The notes beneath the pieces are model-generated. The model saw nothing but the letters and a program-made list of their open reading frames with translations. It did no database searches and was not told the DNA's origin. The position numbers were made by a program, and so were the translations under genes. Shown piece after piece: positions 14,977 to 23,880 of a DNA stretch of 39,341 nucleotides (position 1 is its first letter; each line of letters begins with the position of its first letter). Source of the DNA: an uncultured Psychroflexus sp. (GTDB lineage Bacteria; Bacteroidota; Bacteroidia; Flavobacteriales; Flavobacteriaceae); the NCBI GenBank assembly GCA_913056525.1, contig CAJXLO010000012.1, forward strand, positions 1-39,341. Reading direction: 5' to 3'.

Positions 14977-16107
14977 ATGGAATATCAACTTTTAGAAGAA
15001 GATAGATCAACTAAAGCACGAGCAGGAAAGCTCATTACCGATCATGGTGAAGTGGAAACCCCTATTTTCATGCCGGTTGGCACAATAGGTACGGTCAAAG
15101 GAATTCATCAGCGAGAACTAAATGAGGATCTACAAGCACCTATCATTTTAGGGAATACCTATCATCTTTACCTGCGTCCCGGCACGGATGTTCTTGAAAA
15201 TGCCGGAGGCCTTCATGATTTCATGAACTGGCAGAACGCTATCTTGACCGATAGTGGCGGTTATCAGGTCTATTCTTTATCAGATACTCGAAAGATCACA
15301 GAAGATGGCGTAGAATTTCGATCCCATATAGATGGTTCTAAACATTTCTTTTCCCCGGAAAGTGCTATTGATGTTCAGCGAAGCATAGGAGCGGACATTA
15401 TCATGGCATTTGATGAATGTACACCTTATCCATGTGAATATGACTACGCAAAGCGGTCTACCGATATGACGCACCGTTGGCTGGACAGATGCTTCGAGGC
15501 TATGAATGAATATCCGGCAAAATATGGCTATCAACAAGCTTTATTCCCCATTGTTCAGGGCAGTACTTATAAAGATCTGAGGAAGAGTTCAGCAGAATAT
15601 GTAGCAGGAAAAGATGCCCTTGGAAATGCGATTGGCGGATTGTCCGTGGGAGAACCGGATAACGAGATGTATGAGATGACCGACATCGTGACCGATATTC
15701 TGCCCTCATCAAAGCCCAGATACCTGATGGGCGTAGGAACTCCTATCAATCTTCTGGAAAATATCACTAGAGGTATAGATATGTTCGATTGTGTAATGCC
15801 AACACGTAATGCACGGAATGGTGGCCTGTTCACAGCAACCGGCAATCTTAACATTAAGAACAGTAAATGGAGGAACGATTTTTCCCTACTGGACGAGAAC
15901 GGATATTCCTGGGTTGATACCTACTATTCAAAAGCTTACTTAAAACATTTATTCAGCGTGAACGAGCTTTTAGGAAAACAAATTGCCAGTATCCACAACA
16001 TAGGTTTTTATCTTTGGTTAGTGAAAGAAGCCAGGGAAAAGATACTTTCAGGAGATTTCGTGTCCTGGAAAACAAAAATGGTCGATCAGATGAAGAACAA
16101 GCGATAG
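14977..16107 (+). CDS. tgt: tRNA-guanine transglycosylase (queuosine pathway)
   Basis: Exchanges guanine-34 for the queuine precursor preQ1 in tRNAs for Asp, Asn, His and Tyr. 376 aa from ATG 14977. Active-site residues are present: D92 in LTDSGGYQVYS and the nucleophile D271 in MFDCVMPTRNAR. The substrate loop QGSTYKDLR and the block AIGGLSVGEP are also seen. Unusually, the CXCXXC zinc motif of the family is missing: at the matching place (308-314, after SLLDE) the sequence is NGYSWVD. Surrounding residues (SKAYLKHLF, SIHNIGFYL) still align. The frame is open from 14917, but a promoter box at 14955-14962 decides the start. Its stop touches the next start codon. Confidence 0.96.
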   Translation: MEYQLLEEDRSTKARAGKLITDHGEVETPIFMPVGTIGTVKGIHQRELNEDLQAPIILGNTYHLYLRPGTDVLENAGGLHDFMNWQNAILTDSGGYQVYSLSDTRKITEDGVEFRSHIDGSKHFFSPESAIDVQRSIGADIIMAFDECTPYPCEYDYAKRSTDMTHRWLDRCFEAMNEYPAKYGYQQALFPIVQGSTYKDLRKSSAEYVAGKDALGNAIGGLSVGEPDNEMYEMTDIVTDILPSSKPRYLMGVGTPINLLENITRGIDMFDCVMPTRNARNGGLFTATGNLNIKNSKWRNDFSLLDENGYSWVDTYYSKAYLKHLFSVNELLGKQIASIHNIGFYLWLVKEAREKILSGDFVSWKTKMVDQMKNKR

Positions 16108-17181
16108 ATGAAGATATTCGATTGGTACATACTCAAACGCTACATCACGACTTTCTTGATGTTGATACTGCTTTTCATCCCTATCGGTATTATCATAGAC
16201 CTTTCTGAAAAGATCGATAATATGGTGGAAAGTGAAGCCCCGGTTGATGAGGTCATAGAGTACTACTTCTATTTCACAATATACTTTGCTAATTTGCTCT
16301 TTCCTATATTGCTATTCCTTTCCATCATCTGGTTCACTTCAAAGCTTGCTAATAATACGGAGATCGTAGCTTTTCTGAGCTCAGGGGTTTCCTTCTATCG
16401 TTTCTTGAGACCTTACCTGTTCGGAGCTGCTATCGTTTGTCTTATCGCCATTTCCTTCAGTATGTACATCGTTCCTAAGGCGAATGTAGGTTTCTTTGAG
16501 TTCAAGTATGCGTATCTGGAAAGTGACGAGGCAACGGAGAACACAAGAGATTCATACCGGCAGATAAATGAGAACGAGGTGATCTATGCGACGAACTTTA
16601 AATCTAGAGATAGTACCGCCAGGAACTTTACCTTAGAACATTTTAAGGGTAATGAACTAGCGTTCAAGATTAAAGCCGATAAGTTAGAAGTAGTGGATGA
16701 TTCCATTTACCGATTGTCAAATTATAAGAAACGCATCATATTGTCTGAGGAGGACAGTTTGATAAGTACAGTTACAAAAGATACATTGCTACCGTTCGAA
16801 TTCGGAGAGCTTACCCCTAAGATCTATGAAGCTGAGACCCTTAGCTATTTTGAGCTAGTTGATTTCATAGAAGACCAAAGAAGGCGCGGATCTCCCGAAT
16901 TGAACAGGTATGTTATCGCTTTACATAAGAGATGGAGCACACCTATATCAGCATTTGTTCTTACTTTCATCGCCGTAGCCGTATCTTCCATAAAACGAAG
17001 AGGTGGAATAGGTCTGAGCCTGATGATAGGCATCGCCATAGCTTTCAGTTATATTTTTATAGATAAAGTACTTGCCTCAGTTGCAGAAGAGTCTAACTTC
17101 TCACCGATCATCGCAGTATGGACATCGAATATCATATTTTCTATAGTGGCGTTCTTGCTGGTAAAGAAGGCTAAGCGTTGA
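16108..17181 (+). CDS. LptF/LptG-family LPS export permease
   Basis: A YjgP/YjgQ-family inner-membrane permease, 357 aa, that with LptB and a second permease pulls lipopolysaccharide out of the inner membrane. Membrane segments are near 12-32, 55-75, 98-120 and, after a periplasmic beta-jellyroll domain (about 125-265), near 280-296, 303-320 and 332-352. The N-terminus MKIFDWYILKRYITTFL is typical. LptF and LptG cannot be told apart confidently. The ATG directly follows the tgt stop codon (TAGATG), so the two form one operon, as often in Bacteroidota. The ATPase lptB is also in this window, on the other strand. Confidence 0.93.
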   Translation: MKIFDWYILKRYITTFLMLILLFIPIGIIIDLSEKIDNMVESEAPVDEVIEYYFYFTIYFANLLFPILLFLSIIWFTSKLANNTEIVAFLSSGVSFYRFLRPYLFGAAIVCLIAISFSMYIVPKANVGFFEFKYAYLESDEATENTRDSYRQINENEVIYATNFKSRDSTARNFTLEHFKGNELAFKIKADKLEVVDDSIYRLSNYKKRIILSEEDSLISTVTKDTLLPFEFGELTPKIYEAETLSYFELVDFIEDQRRRGSPELNRYVIALHKRWSTPISAFVLTFIAVAVSSIKRRGGIGLSLMIGIAIAFSYIFIDKVLASVAEESNFSPIIAVWTSNIIFSIVAFLLVKKAKR

Positions 17182-17192
17182 TGAACAAATGC

Positions 17193-17209
17193 TTTTCTTG
17201 GAAAGAAAA
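17193..17209. other. Weak AT-rich hairpin after the LptF/G gene
   Basis: TTTTCTT-GGA-AAGAAAA (seven pairs, three-base loop), 12 bp after the stop. No T-run follows. The rest of the 238-bp spacer up to accA shows only the accA promoter box. Confidence 0.3.
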
Positions 17210-17387
17210 TATATTCTAACAAGATGAGCTTTTTAGCAAGGCTATTTGGACATATTAAAATTCAATTCGAGAAGCCATTTCTAAGTGCAATAGTGTATCT
17301 AACATAAATAGAGCTCAAATTGTAACTTTTATAGAGAACATAGCTTATATAAGCTAAATAAAAACATCAACTGATGAATTTCTTTAT

Positions 17388-17395
17388 TAACTTTG
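17388..17395 (+). promoter_or_regulatory. Promoter -7 box for accA
   Basis: TAACTTTG matches TAnnTTTG and lies 24 bp before ATG 17420. The TTG at 17393-17395, which opens the longer frame, is part of this box, so it is not a start codon. Confidence 0.55.
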
Positions 17396-17419
17396 CGCGT
17401 TCAAGAAAAAAATGGCTTT

Positions 17420-18373
17420 ATGGAATATTTAGAATTCGAGCTACCTATCAAAGAACTAGAAGAACAATATGAAAAAGCCTGTCAATTAGGGAATGAGAAC
17501 GGTGTTGATGTCTCTAAGACCTGTCAAGAACTAAGTAATAAGCTCGAGAATACTAAAAAGGAAGTTTTCAAAAACCTGACGCCATGGCAACGTGTCCAGT
17601 TGTCCAGGCATCCTAATCGACCCTATACTTTAGACCATATAAAAGGAATTTGCGGAGACACTTTCCTTGAACTTCATGGAGACCGGAATTTTGGCGATGA
17701 CAAGGCCATGATAGGAGGACTTGGAAAGATAAATGACCAAAGCTTTATGATCATAGGTCAACAAAAAGGATATAATACGAAAACACGCCAGTACCGGAAC
17801 TTTGGTATGGCCAACCCTGAAGGCTATCGTAAAGCCCTGAGACTGGCGAAAAGTGCAGAGAAGTTTGGTTTGCCTATCGTGACCTTCATTGATACGCCTG
17901 GAGCCTATCCGGGTATGCAGGCCGAAGAACGTGGACAAGCGCAAGCGATCGCAAACAATATTTTCCAGTTCATGCAGATAGAAGTGCCTATCATTGTGGT
18001 CATCATAGGCGAAGGAGCTAGTGGTGGTGCCCTGGGAATAGGTGTAGGTGATAAAGTGCTCATGTTAGAGAACACGTGGTATTCCGTAATCTCTCCGGAA
18101 TCCTGCTCATCCATTCTTTGGAGAAGTTGGGAACATAAAAAGGAAGCGGCTGATGCACTTAAACTAACGGCCAAGGACATGAAGCGATTCAAGATCGTCG
18201 ATGAGGTCATCAAAGAACCTCTTGGCGGTGCTCATCGTGAAAAAGAAAAGACCTTTAAGGTCGTCAGCAAAAAGATCGTTGAAACTTACAACCAATTAAA
18301 AGAGCTTCAAGCGGAAGAACTTGTGCAAAAAAGAATAGATAAGTTCACGGCCATTGGAGAGTATAAAGAATGA
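17420..18373 (+). CDS. accA: Acetyl-CoA carboxylase carboxyltransferase subunit alpha
   Basis: Alpha subunit of the carboxyltransferase half of acetyl-CoA carboxylase, the first committed step of fatty-acid synthesis; it works with AccD. 317 aa, the normal length. Blocks seen are [47 protein letters not shown] and the oxyanion-forming [16 protein letters not shown]. The start at ATG 17420 ([18 protein letters not shown]) is chosen because the earlier TTG at 17393 falls in the promoter. accD is not in the window. It precedes dnaB by about 150 bp on the same strand. Confidence 0.97.
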   Translation: MEYLEFELPIKELEEQYEKACQLGNENGVDVSKTCQELSNKLENTKKEVFKNLTPWQRVQLSRHPNRPYTLDHIKGICGDTFLELHGDRNFGDDKAMIGGLGKINDQSFMIIGQQKGYNTKTRQYRNFGMANPEGYRKALRLAKSAEKFGLPIVTFIDTPGAYPGMQAEERGQAQAIANNIFQFMQIEVPIIVVIIGEGASGGALGIGVGDKVLMLENTWYSVISPESCSSILWRSWEHKKEAADALKLTAKDMKRFKIVDEVIKEPLGGAHREKEKTFKVVSKKIVETYNQLKELQAEELVQKRIDKFTAIGEYKE

Positions 18374-18376
18374 TAC

Positions 18377-18460
18377 TATCAACGATCCTTACCAACTGAT
18401 TATTGATAAGTTAACATAAATTTCAGTTCGTTTTTACAGTTATCAACATACTTATCAACA
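18377..18460. promoter_or_regulatory. Cluster of DnaA-box-like sites before dnaB
   Basis: Two direct copies of TTATCAACA, 12 bp apart (18440-18448 and 18452-18460), differ from the classical DnaA box TTATCCACA at one base. A third, TTATCAATA, is on the minus strand at 18401-18409, and TATCAAC occurs at 18377-18383. They fill the accA-dnaB spacer. DnaA binding is a guess from similarity; they could belong to another regulator. Confidence 0.4.
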
Positions 18461-18526
18461 TATATTGTTCATAGCTTAAGGCGATGTTTCCAGCTCAGTG
18501 CCCTTTGTTTTTTATAATTTAGCCCT

Positions 18527-20005
18527 ATGCAAAATCAAACCAAGTCTCAAACTACAGAACAAAAAAAAGGGAGCGTCATCAATCTTGAAAAAGGTAAGAT
18601 ACCACCGCAAGCTATTGATGTAGAAGAAGTTGTGCTTGGAGCCATGCTCATAGACAAGAAAGGTGTAGATGAGGCCATTGATATCCTTCAGCCAGAGGTC
18701 TTTTATGATCAAAAGCACCAGTTCATCTATGAAGCTATCATTACGTTGTTCCAGGAAGGTAAGCCTATTGACTTATTAACAGTTACCAGCCAGTTAAAAC
18801 AAGATAAGAAATTACAGGACGTGGGAGGTGAGATCTATCTTATCCAGCTGACCCAAAAAATATCGAGCTCCGCGCATATTGAATACCATTCCAGAATCAT
18901 CATACAGAAATATATTCAGCGAAGTTTGATTCAGATATCTGGTGAGATCATCCATGATTCCTATGATGAAGGAAAAGATGTCTTTGACCTTTTAGATGAA
19001 GCGGAATCAAAATTATACGGTGTAACTCAGGGTTATATCAATAAAGCATCACAATCTGCGCAAAATCTCGTCACAGAAGCAAAAAAGAAGATAGAGGAAA
19101 TTGCCAACCAGGATGGTTCGAGCGGTGTGCTATCTGGATTCACTGGTATAGATAAACTTACTTCTGGCTGGCAACTCAGTGACCTGATCATTATTGCGGC
19201 AAGACCTTCCATGGGTAAGACCGCATTCATCCTCTCTATGGCCAGGAACATGGCGGTAGGCCAGAAAGTACCCGTTGGCTTCTTCTCATTAGAAATGTCA
19301 TCCGTACAATTGATTACCCGTTTGATCTCTTCTGAAACAGAGATCGCATCAGAGAAACTTAGGAACGGTGATCTTTCTGATCAGGAATGGAAACATCTGA
19401 ACGAAAGGGTCAAATCATTAGAAGGCGCGCCACTTTACGTAGATGACACGCCTAGTTTGTCCATTTTCGACCTCAGGGCGAAGGCCAGGAGATTATCTTC
19501 TAAACATGATATAAAGATCATCTTCGTGGATTATCTTCAGTTGATGACCAGTGGTTCCAGTAATAAGAACGGTACACGTGAACAAGAGATCTCTACGATT
19601 TCCCGGAATCTTAAGGCTTTAGCAAAAGAACTGAACATTCCAGTGATCGCCCTTTCTCAGTTATCCAGGAACGTAGAGACCAGAGGTGGGAGCAAAAGAC
19701 CCATATTAAGTGACCTTAGGGAATCTGGAGCGATAGAGCAAGATGCGGATATCGTTTCATTCATTTATAGACCGGAATACTACGGACTTCAGGAATGGGA
19801 TAACGACAACGAAGGTGGCAGTACGGAGAACCAGGCAGAGATCATATTTGCCAAGCATAGGAACGGTGCTATTGGCGATGTGAGGCTTAGATTTGAAAAG
19901 TCATTTGGAAGGTTTGAGGACCTGGGTGAAACGATCACTTCAACGCCAACAGAGCTGTCTTCAAGTTTGAACGATGACGAGGATGACAATAGTGTTCCTT
20001 ACTAA
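18527..20005 (+). CDS. dnaB: Replicative DNA helicase DnaB
   Basis: The hexameric ATP-driven helicase that unwinds DNA at the replication fork. 492 aa, with a ~20-residue polar N-terminal leader before the DnaB N-terminal domain (PPQAIDVEEVVLGAML). The C-terminal RecA-like domain has Walker A ARPSMGKTAF (K231, T232), FFSLEMSS, IIFVDYLQLM (Walker B) and LSQLSRNVETRGGSKRP. The tail is acidic (DDEDDNSVPY). There is no intein. It stands alone between accA and a gene for a secreted protein, with DnaA-box-like sites in front. Identification is firm. Confidence 0.97.
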   Translation: MQNQTKSQTTEQKKGSVINLEKGKIPPQAIDVEEVVLGAMLIDKKGVDEAIDILQPEVFYDQKHQFIYEAIITLFQEGKPIDLLTVTSQLKQDKKLQDVGGEIYLIQLTQKISSSAHIEYHSRIIIQKYIQRSLIQISGEIIHDSYDEGKDVFDLLDEAESKLYGVTQGYINKASQSAQNLVTEAKKKIEEIANQDGSSGVLSGFTGIDKLTSGWQLSDLIIIAARPSMGKTAFILSMARNMAVGQKVPVGFFSLEMSSVQLITRLISSETEIASEKLRNGDLSDQEWKHLNERVKSLEGAPLYVDDTPSLSIFDLRAKARRLSSKHDIKIIFVDYLQLMTSGSSNKNGTREQEISTISRNLKALAKELNIPVIALSQLSRNVETRGGSKRPILSDLRESGAIEQDADIVSFIYRPEYYGLQEWDNDNEGGSTENQAEIIFAKHRNGAIGDVRLRFEKSFGRFEDLGETITSTPTELSSSLNDDEDDNSVPY

Positions 20006-20039
20006 TTGGGATTTTTTTTGTCAAAGGCCACTATTTTCT

Positions 20040-20069
20040 TTGAATTCTTTTTAATTAGCTGTAACTTTA
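20040..20069 (+). promoter_or_regulatory. Promoter for the secreted 'AsnB-like' protein
   Basis: TTG (20040-20042), 19 bp, then TAACTTTA (20062-20069), one base off TAnnTTTG. The spacing is right for a Bacteroidota promoter, 13 bp before ATG 20083. Confidence 0.5.
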
Positions 20070-20082
20070 TAAAAATACTCTT

Positions 20083-21342
20083 ATGAAATATATTGTAAGC
20101 CTTGCTTTCATCTGTTTCTTCAATTTTCAGCTTCAGGCTTCATTTGTTCTTATCCCGATGAACGCTGAAGACCAAAAGGAACATTTAAAAGCTTATGGGG
20201 TAACTTACTGGGTATTGGAGAGAAATCAGAAAGTAGAGTGGCTACTTAATTATAGAGGCGGTTCATTCCTTATTCCCGCATCAGAAAAACTCACCCGGGA
20301 ATGCAAGATCAGGGGAGTTTCATATGAGGTCATTAGCGATGCAAAAGCAAGGTCGATCCTGGAAGGAATAGAAAGCCCATCTAAGAACCAATCCGCAGTC
20401 ATACTTGAAAAAGCACCTAAGGTCGCTGTTTATAGTCCCAAGGGAAATCCACCATGGGATGATGCTGTGACCATGGCCTTAACCTACGCAGAGATTCCTT
20501 ATGATGTGGTCTATGATAAAGAAGTGTTGAACGATAAACTACTATTATATGACTGGCTTCATCTTCATCATGAAGATTTTACAGGTCAATACGGCAAGTT
20601 CTATCGTGCATACAGAGCCGCACCCTGGTACATAAAAGAGAAAAAAGAGGCAGAAGAACTTGCGGCTTCATTAGGATATGATAAAGTGTCCAAGGAAAAA
20701 TTAGCGGTTGCGAAAAAGATAAAGAACTATGTAGTAGGCGGTGGTTTCATGTTCGCCATGTGTAGTGCTACAGATTCTTTTGATATCGCATTAGCGGCAC
20801 AAAATACGGATATTTGCGAACCTATGTTCGATGGTGATCCCAGCGAACCTGGTTATCAAAAAAAGCTGGAATTCGACAAGACAATGGCCTTTACTGATTT
20901 TAAATTAGTAAGAGACCCGATGGTCTATGAATATTCTTCTATTGATATGACCCGTAAACGGAACGTTCCTAAGACCAAGGATTATTTTACGCTTCGCGAT
21001 TATTCCGCGAAATGGGATCCAATTCCCACCATGTTGAACCAAAACCATACCGCTATCGTTAAAGGTTTCATGGGGCAGACGACGGCCTTTAATCCTGATA
21101 ACATCAAGTCCAATGTGTTGATATTAGGAAAGAACCGGTTAAATGGAGAAGCCAGATACGTTCATGGTATCAAGGGAAAAGGTTTCTTTACATTCTACGC
21201 AGGGCATGATCCAGAAGATTATCAACATCGCGTAGGTGATCCAAAAACGGAACTCAAGTTACATCCCAGTTCGCCCGGCTATAGATTGATATTGAACAAC
21301 ATCCTGTTCCCCGCATCGGACAAGAAAAAGAAAAAGACCTAA
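20083..21342 (+). CDS. Secreted protein of unknown function (often labelled asparagine synthetase B)
   Basis: A 419-aa protein with an N-terminal signal peptide ([19 protein letters not shown], likely cut after QA). As I recall, close Bacteroidota relatives are named asparagine synthetase B in databases. The sequence does not support that: there is no Cys2 for a glutaminase domain, no SGGLDSS PP-loop, and the protein is exported. Visible blocks are [16 protein letters not shown] (start of a possible flavodoxin-like or GATase-like domain), [31 protein letters not shown] with a cysteine placed like a class-I amidotransferase or ThuA-type elbow, and [15 protein letters not shown]. The tail is lysine-rich. 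The stop overlaps the lptB stop on the other strand. Function unknown. Confidence 0.85.
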   Translation: MKYIVSLAFICFFNFQLQASFVLIPMNAEDQKEHLKAYGVTYWVLERNQKVEWLLNYRGGSFLIPASEKLTRECKIRGVSYEVISDAKARSILEGIESPSKNQSAVILEKAPKVAVYSPKGNPPWDDAVTMALTYAEIPYDVVYDKEVLNDKLLLYDWLHLHHEDFTGQYGKFYRAYRAAPWYIKEKKEAEELAASLGYDKVSKEKLAVAKKIKNYVVGGGFMFAMCSATDSFDIALAAQNTDICEPMFDGDPSEPGYQKKLEFDKTMAFTDFKLVRDPMVYEYSSIDMTRKRNVPKTKDYFTLRDYSAKWDPIPTMLNQNHTAIVKGFMGQTTAFNPDNIKSNVLILGKNRLNGEARYVHGIKGKGFFTFYAGHDPEDYQHRVGDPKTELKLHPSSPGYRLILNNILFPASDKKKKKT

Positions 21343-22097
21343 TCATCAAAGATGGTTTTTTTTCGTAGCTCGAAGTTCTTCCCAAGATAAACCTTTCTTA
21401 CGGTTTCATCTTCAGCAAGTTCTTCAGGTTTTCCATGTTTGAGTATCTTTCCTTCGAACATGAGATAGGTCCTATCCGTTATGGCCAGCGTCTCCTGTAC
21501 GTTGTGGTCCGTGATAAAAATTCCAATGTTCTTATTCTTCAGTTGAGCTACGATCTTTTGGATATCTTCAACAGCAATAGGGTCTACACCGGCAAATGGC
21601 TCATCCAGGAGAATGAACTTTGGGTCTGTGGCCAATGCTCTTGCGATCTCTGTTCTCCTTCTCTCGCCACCGGAAAGCAGATCACCCCGATTGTTCCTGA
21701 TGTGCGTTAAACCGAACTCCTCTAATAGACTTTCTGTTTTCTCCTTTTGTTCAACTTTAGAAAGTCTGGTCATCTGTAATACGCTTCTGATGTTATCCTG
21801 GACACTTAATTTTCTAAATACCGATGCTTCCTGTGCGAGGTATCCTATTCCATGTTTAGCGCGTTTGTACATGGCATACTTGGTGATTCTTGTGTCGTCC
21901 AGGAAAATGTTCCCGTTATTAGGTTTTATCAATCCTACGATCATATAGAAAGTAGTTGTTTTTCCAGCTCCATTCGGCCCTAAAAGTCCCACGATCTCGC
22001 CTTGATCTACTTCTATGCTCACATCTTTCACCACAGGGATGCCTTTGTATTCCTTGATAAGATTGTTTGCTTTTAATTTTGTCTTGTCATTCTCCAT
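21339..22097 (-). CDS. lptB: LPS export ABC transporter ATPase LptB
   Basis: ATPase that powers LPS extraction by LptF/G and transfer to LptC/A. 252 aa. Walker A is [10 protein letters not shown] (40-49, K46), the ABC signature is LSGGE (141-145) and Walker B is [10 protein letters not shown] (D165, E166). The switch histidine lies in FITDHNVQE. The family-typical [18 protein letters not shown] is present. It is the last gene of a minus-strand operon, overlaps the upstream membrane-protein gene by 11 bp, and ends tail-to-tail with the plus-strand neighbour (4-bp overlap). The neighbour's terminator hairpin lies within the last codons of this gene. Confidence 0.96.
   Translation of the reverse strand: MENDKTKLKANNLIKEYKGIPVVKDVSIEVDQGEIVGLLGPNGAGKTTTFYMIVGLIKPNNGNIFLDDTRITKYAMYKRAKHGIGYLAQEASVFRKLSVQDNIRSVLQMTRLSKVEQKEKTESLLEEFGLTHIRNNRGDLLSGGERRRTEIARALATDPKFILLDEPFAGVDPIAVEDIQKIVAQLKNKNIGIFITDHNVQETLAITDRTYLMFEGKILKHGKPEELAEDETVRKVYLGKNFELRKKTIFDD
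21341..21363 (+). terminator. Terminator inside the 3' end of lptB
   Basis: AATCATC (21341-21347), loop AAA, GATGGTT (21351-21357): seven pairs with one T-G, followed by a run of T's to 21363. It would end the plus-strand transcript of the 20083-21342 gene, while on the minus strand the same bases encode the LptB tail KKTIFDD. Confidence 0.55.
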
Positions 22098-22704
22098 CCT
22101 TGCTAATTGAGCTCTTCAAAGTTAAGAAAAGTTGTATTGTAGCGATGAGTAGAATAGAATAGGAAACCAGTTCGATTCCCTCTTCAGCCAGGTCCTTGAA
22201 TACTCGCTTGTAATTATCCTCCAATAGCGTTTTCCAGTTGTCCGATTTTCCCCATAGTCGTGAGAAAACATGTAATAAGGTGAGACCTATCAAGAAAAGG
22301 CCTGTGGAAATATCATTCTTTAATGCACCAATCTGTTGGATGATACTATGCTTGTTCTTCACAAATAGGAACACAGCTAAACCAAGCATGCTAAAAGCAA
22401 TGATCTGCCATAGACCGTCAAATATCATATCCAGGAAGAAGTCGAACTCCCTTACCAGATGCATGGCAAAGAACAGCGCAAGAATGTAGCATAGGTTCTT
22501 ATATGTAGGGATCTTAAACGATTGAATTATCAATATCACAACTATGATGAACAAATAGGATTCCTGAGCGATCTCTATAGCGGAATCTTCCTTTACACTA
22601 CGCTTTATAATGTCAGCGTAAATGATAAAATAATCGGTTAAAAGGACCAATGCATATAAAAAAAGTCTCAGGATAACACTTGTAAAGTCTTTCATGTTCT
22701 TCAT
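22087..22704 (-). CDS. Membrane protein of unknown function
   Basis: A 205-aa protein with about six hydrophobic segments: near 9-30 ([20 protein letters not shown]), 49-62, 71-84, 96-115, 133-147 and 180-198. Between them are short basic loops. I recognise no family. It starts 2 bp after the carboxymuconolactone-decarboxylase-like gene and its 3' end overlaps lptB by 11 bp, so it is co-expressed with LPS genes. ATG 22704 or 22695 could be the start. A role in the envelope is suggested only by location. Confidence 0.75.
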   Translation of the reverse strand: MKNMKDFTSVILRLFLYALVLLTDYFIIYADIIKRSVKEDSAIEIAQESYLFIIVVILIIQSFKIPTYKNLCYILALFFAMHLVREFDFFLDMIFDGLWQIIAFSMLGLAVFLFVKNKHSIIQQIGALKNDISTGLFLIGLTLLHVFSRLWGKSDNWKTLLEDNYKRVFKDLAEEGIELVSYSILLIATIQLFLTLKSSISKDGE

Positions 22705-22706
22705 TA

Positions 22707-23063
22707 TTAGTTCTTACCATATTTTTCTTCTACTTGCTCCAGATAATCATAAGCTTTCCTTAAATGGGGAATGATGATCGTGCCACCTATTAAAGTACCT
22801 ATGCTCATAGCTTCTACGATCTGTTCCTTCTTCCAGCCTGACTTGTGCGAGGACTCTATATGGTATTTAACACAATCATCACATTTTAGTACCAGCGAGG
22901 CTACTAATCCTAATAATTCTTTCGTCTCACTACCTAAAGCACCTTCAGAAAAGGAGTTCGTGTCCAGGTTAAGGATCCTTTTGATCACTTTATTATTATC
23001 GTTCAATAACTTATTGTTCATCTTAGAACGATATGCTTCAAATTCATCTACTTGGTCTATCAT
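22707..23063 (-). CDS. Carboxymuconolactone decarboxylase / AhpD-like protein
   Basis: A 118-aa helical protein of the carboxymuconolactone decarboxylase family. The redox-type motif is CDDCVKYH (C61, C64, H68), the AhpD-like CXXC...H arrangement, followed by GWKKEQIVEAMSIGTLIGG. Members with CXXC are likely thiol-dependent peroxidase partners or oxidoreductases, not true decarboxylases. It overlaps the tatC 3' end by 20 bp and is followed after 2 bp by a membrane-protein gene. Its link to Tat export or LPS is not known; the gene order is the only evidence. Confidence 0.88.
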   Translation of the reverse strand: MIDQVDEFEAYRSKMNNKLLNDNNKVIKRILNLDTNSFSEGALGSETKELLGLVASLVLKCDDCVKYHIESSHKSGWKKEQIVEAMSIGTLIGGTIIIPHLRKAYDYLEQVEEKYGKN

Positions 23064-23880
23064 TTTCTTTTATTTGTTTTTTATATATCCTTTTAGCGAT
23101 CACCAAACTGATCTCATATAAGACGACCACCGGAATAGCTACGATGATCTGGCTTGCGATATCCGGTGGAGTGATTATCGCTGAGATGATCAGGATCAAT
23201 ACAATAGCATATTTCCTGTTCTTTTTGAGAAAATCAGGCGTTACGATACCGAACTTCGTCAGATAATAGATAACGATGGGTAGTTCGAATATCAATCCGC
23301 TCGCCAGGGTGCAGGCTCTGACCAGTCCTATATAGCTCCCTATATCTATGTCGTTAAAAACTTCATTGCTTACCTGATATCCACCCAGAAAATTTATTGA
23401 TAAAGGGCAGATCACATAATATCCGAAGACAACTCCAGCGAAGAACAATACAGAGCTGAAGAAGATGAATATTCGCGCTTGCTTTTTTTCACCAGCGTAC
23501 ATCCCGGGCGACACAAAGCTCCAGAATTGATAAAGTATATAAGGGAAAGCTATGATGAGCCCTGCCGTTATGGACGTCCAAAGGTGTGCACTGAACTGAC
23601 CTGACATCTTCCTGCTCTGTATCCTGAACGGGAGTTCTTTAAAGCAAAAACTATCATCCACGCCTATGCTTTGAGATAAGTAGCATAGTACTTCATAAGT
23701 GAAGAAATCGGCTTGCTTTGGCCCGAACAGGACAACATCGAATATGAAACTCTTTGCCAGGAAAGCTACGAAGCCTGCTGCCAATACTGCTAGCGCTGCC
23801 CTTATCAAATGCCATCTTAACTCTTCCAAATGGTCTAGGAAGGACATTTCTTTTTTATCATCGGTTCTCTTACTGGCCAT
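23044..23880 (-). CDS. tatC: Twin-arginine translocase subunit TatC
   Basis: The multi-spanning core of the Tat system, which exports folded proteins bearing RR signal peptides. 278 aa. The conserved cytoplasmic N-terminus is MSFLDHLEELRWHLIRA, with the key glutamate in HLEELR. Six membrane segments follow, including ISPG-like FWSFVSPGMYAGEKKQAR and SGLIFELPIVIYYLTKFGI. No tatA is in the window. Its ATG overlaps the kdsD stop by one base (TAATG) and its end overlaps the next gene by 20 bp, so it is part of the kdsD-lptB operon. Confidence 0.96.
   Translation of the reverse strand: MASKRTDDKKEMSFLDHLEELRWHLIRAALAVLAAGFVAFLAKSFIFDVVLFGPKQADFFTYEVLCYLSQSIGVDDSFCFKELPFRIQSRKMSGQFSAHLWTSITAGLIIAFPYILYQFWSFVSPGMYAGEKKQARIFIFFSSVLFFAGVVFGYYVICPLSINFLGGYQVSNEVFNDIDIGSYIGLVRACTLASGLIFELPIVIYYLTKFGIVTPDFLKKNRKYAIVLILIISAIITPPDIASQIIVAIPVVVLYEISLVIAKRIYKKQIKENDRPSR

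Noticed and set aside
20083-21342. Asparagine synthetase B
   Set aside because: No N-terminal catalytic Cys, no ATP-pyrophosphatase PP-loop, and a signal peptide; the name is not supported by sequence.
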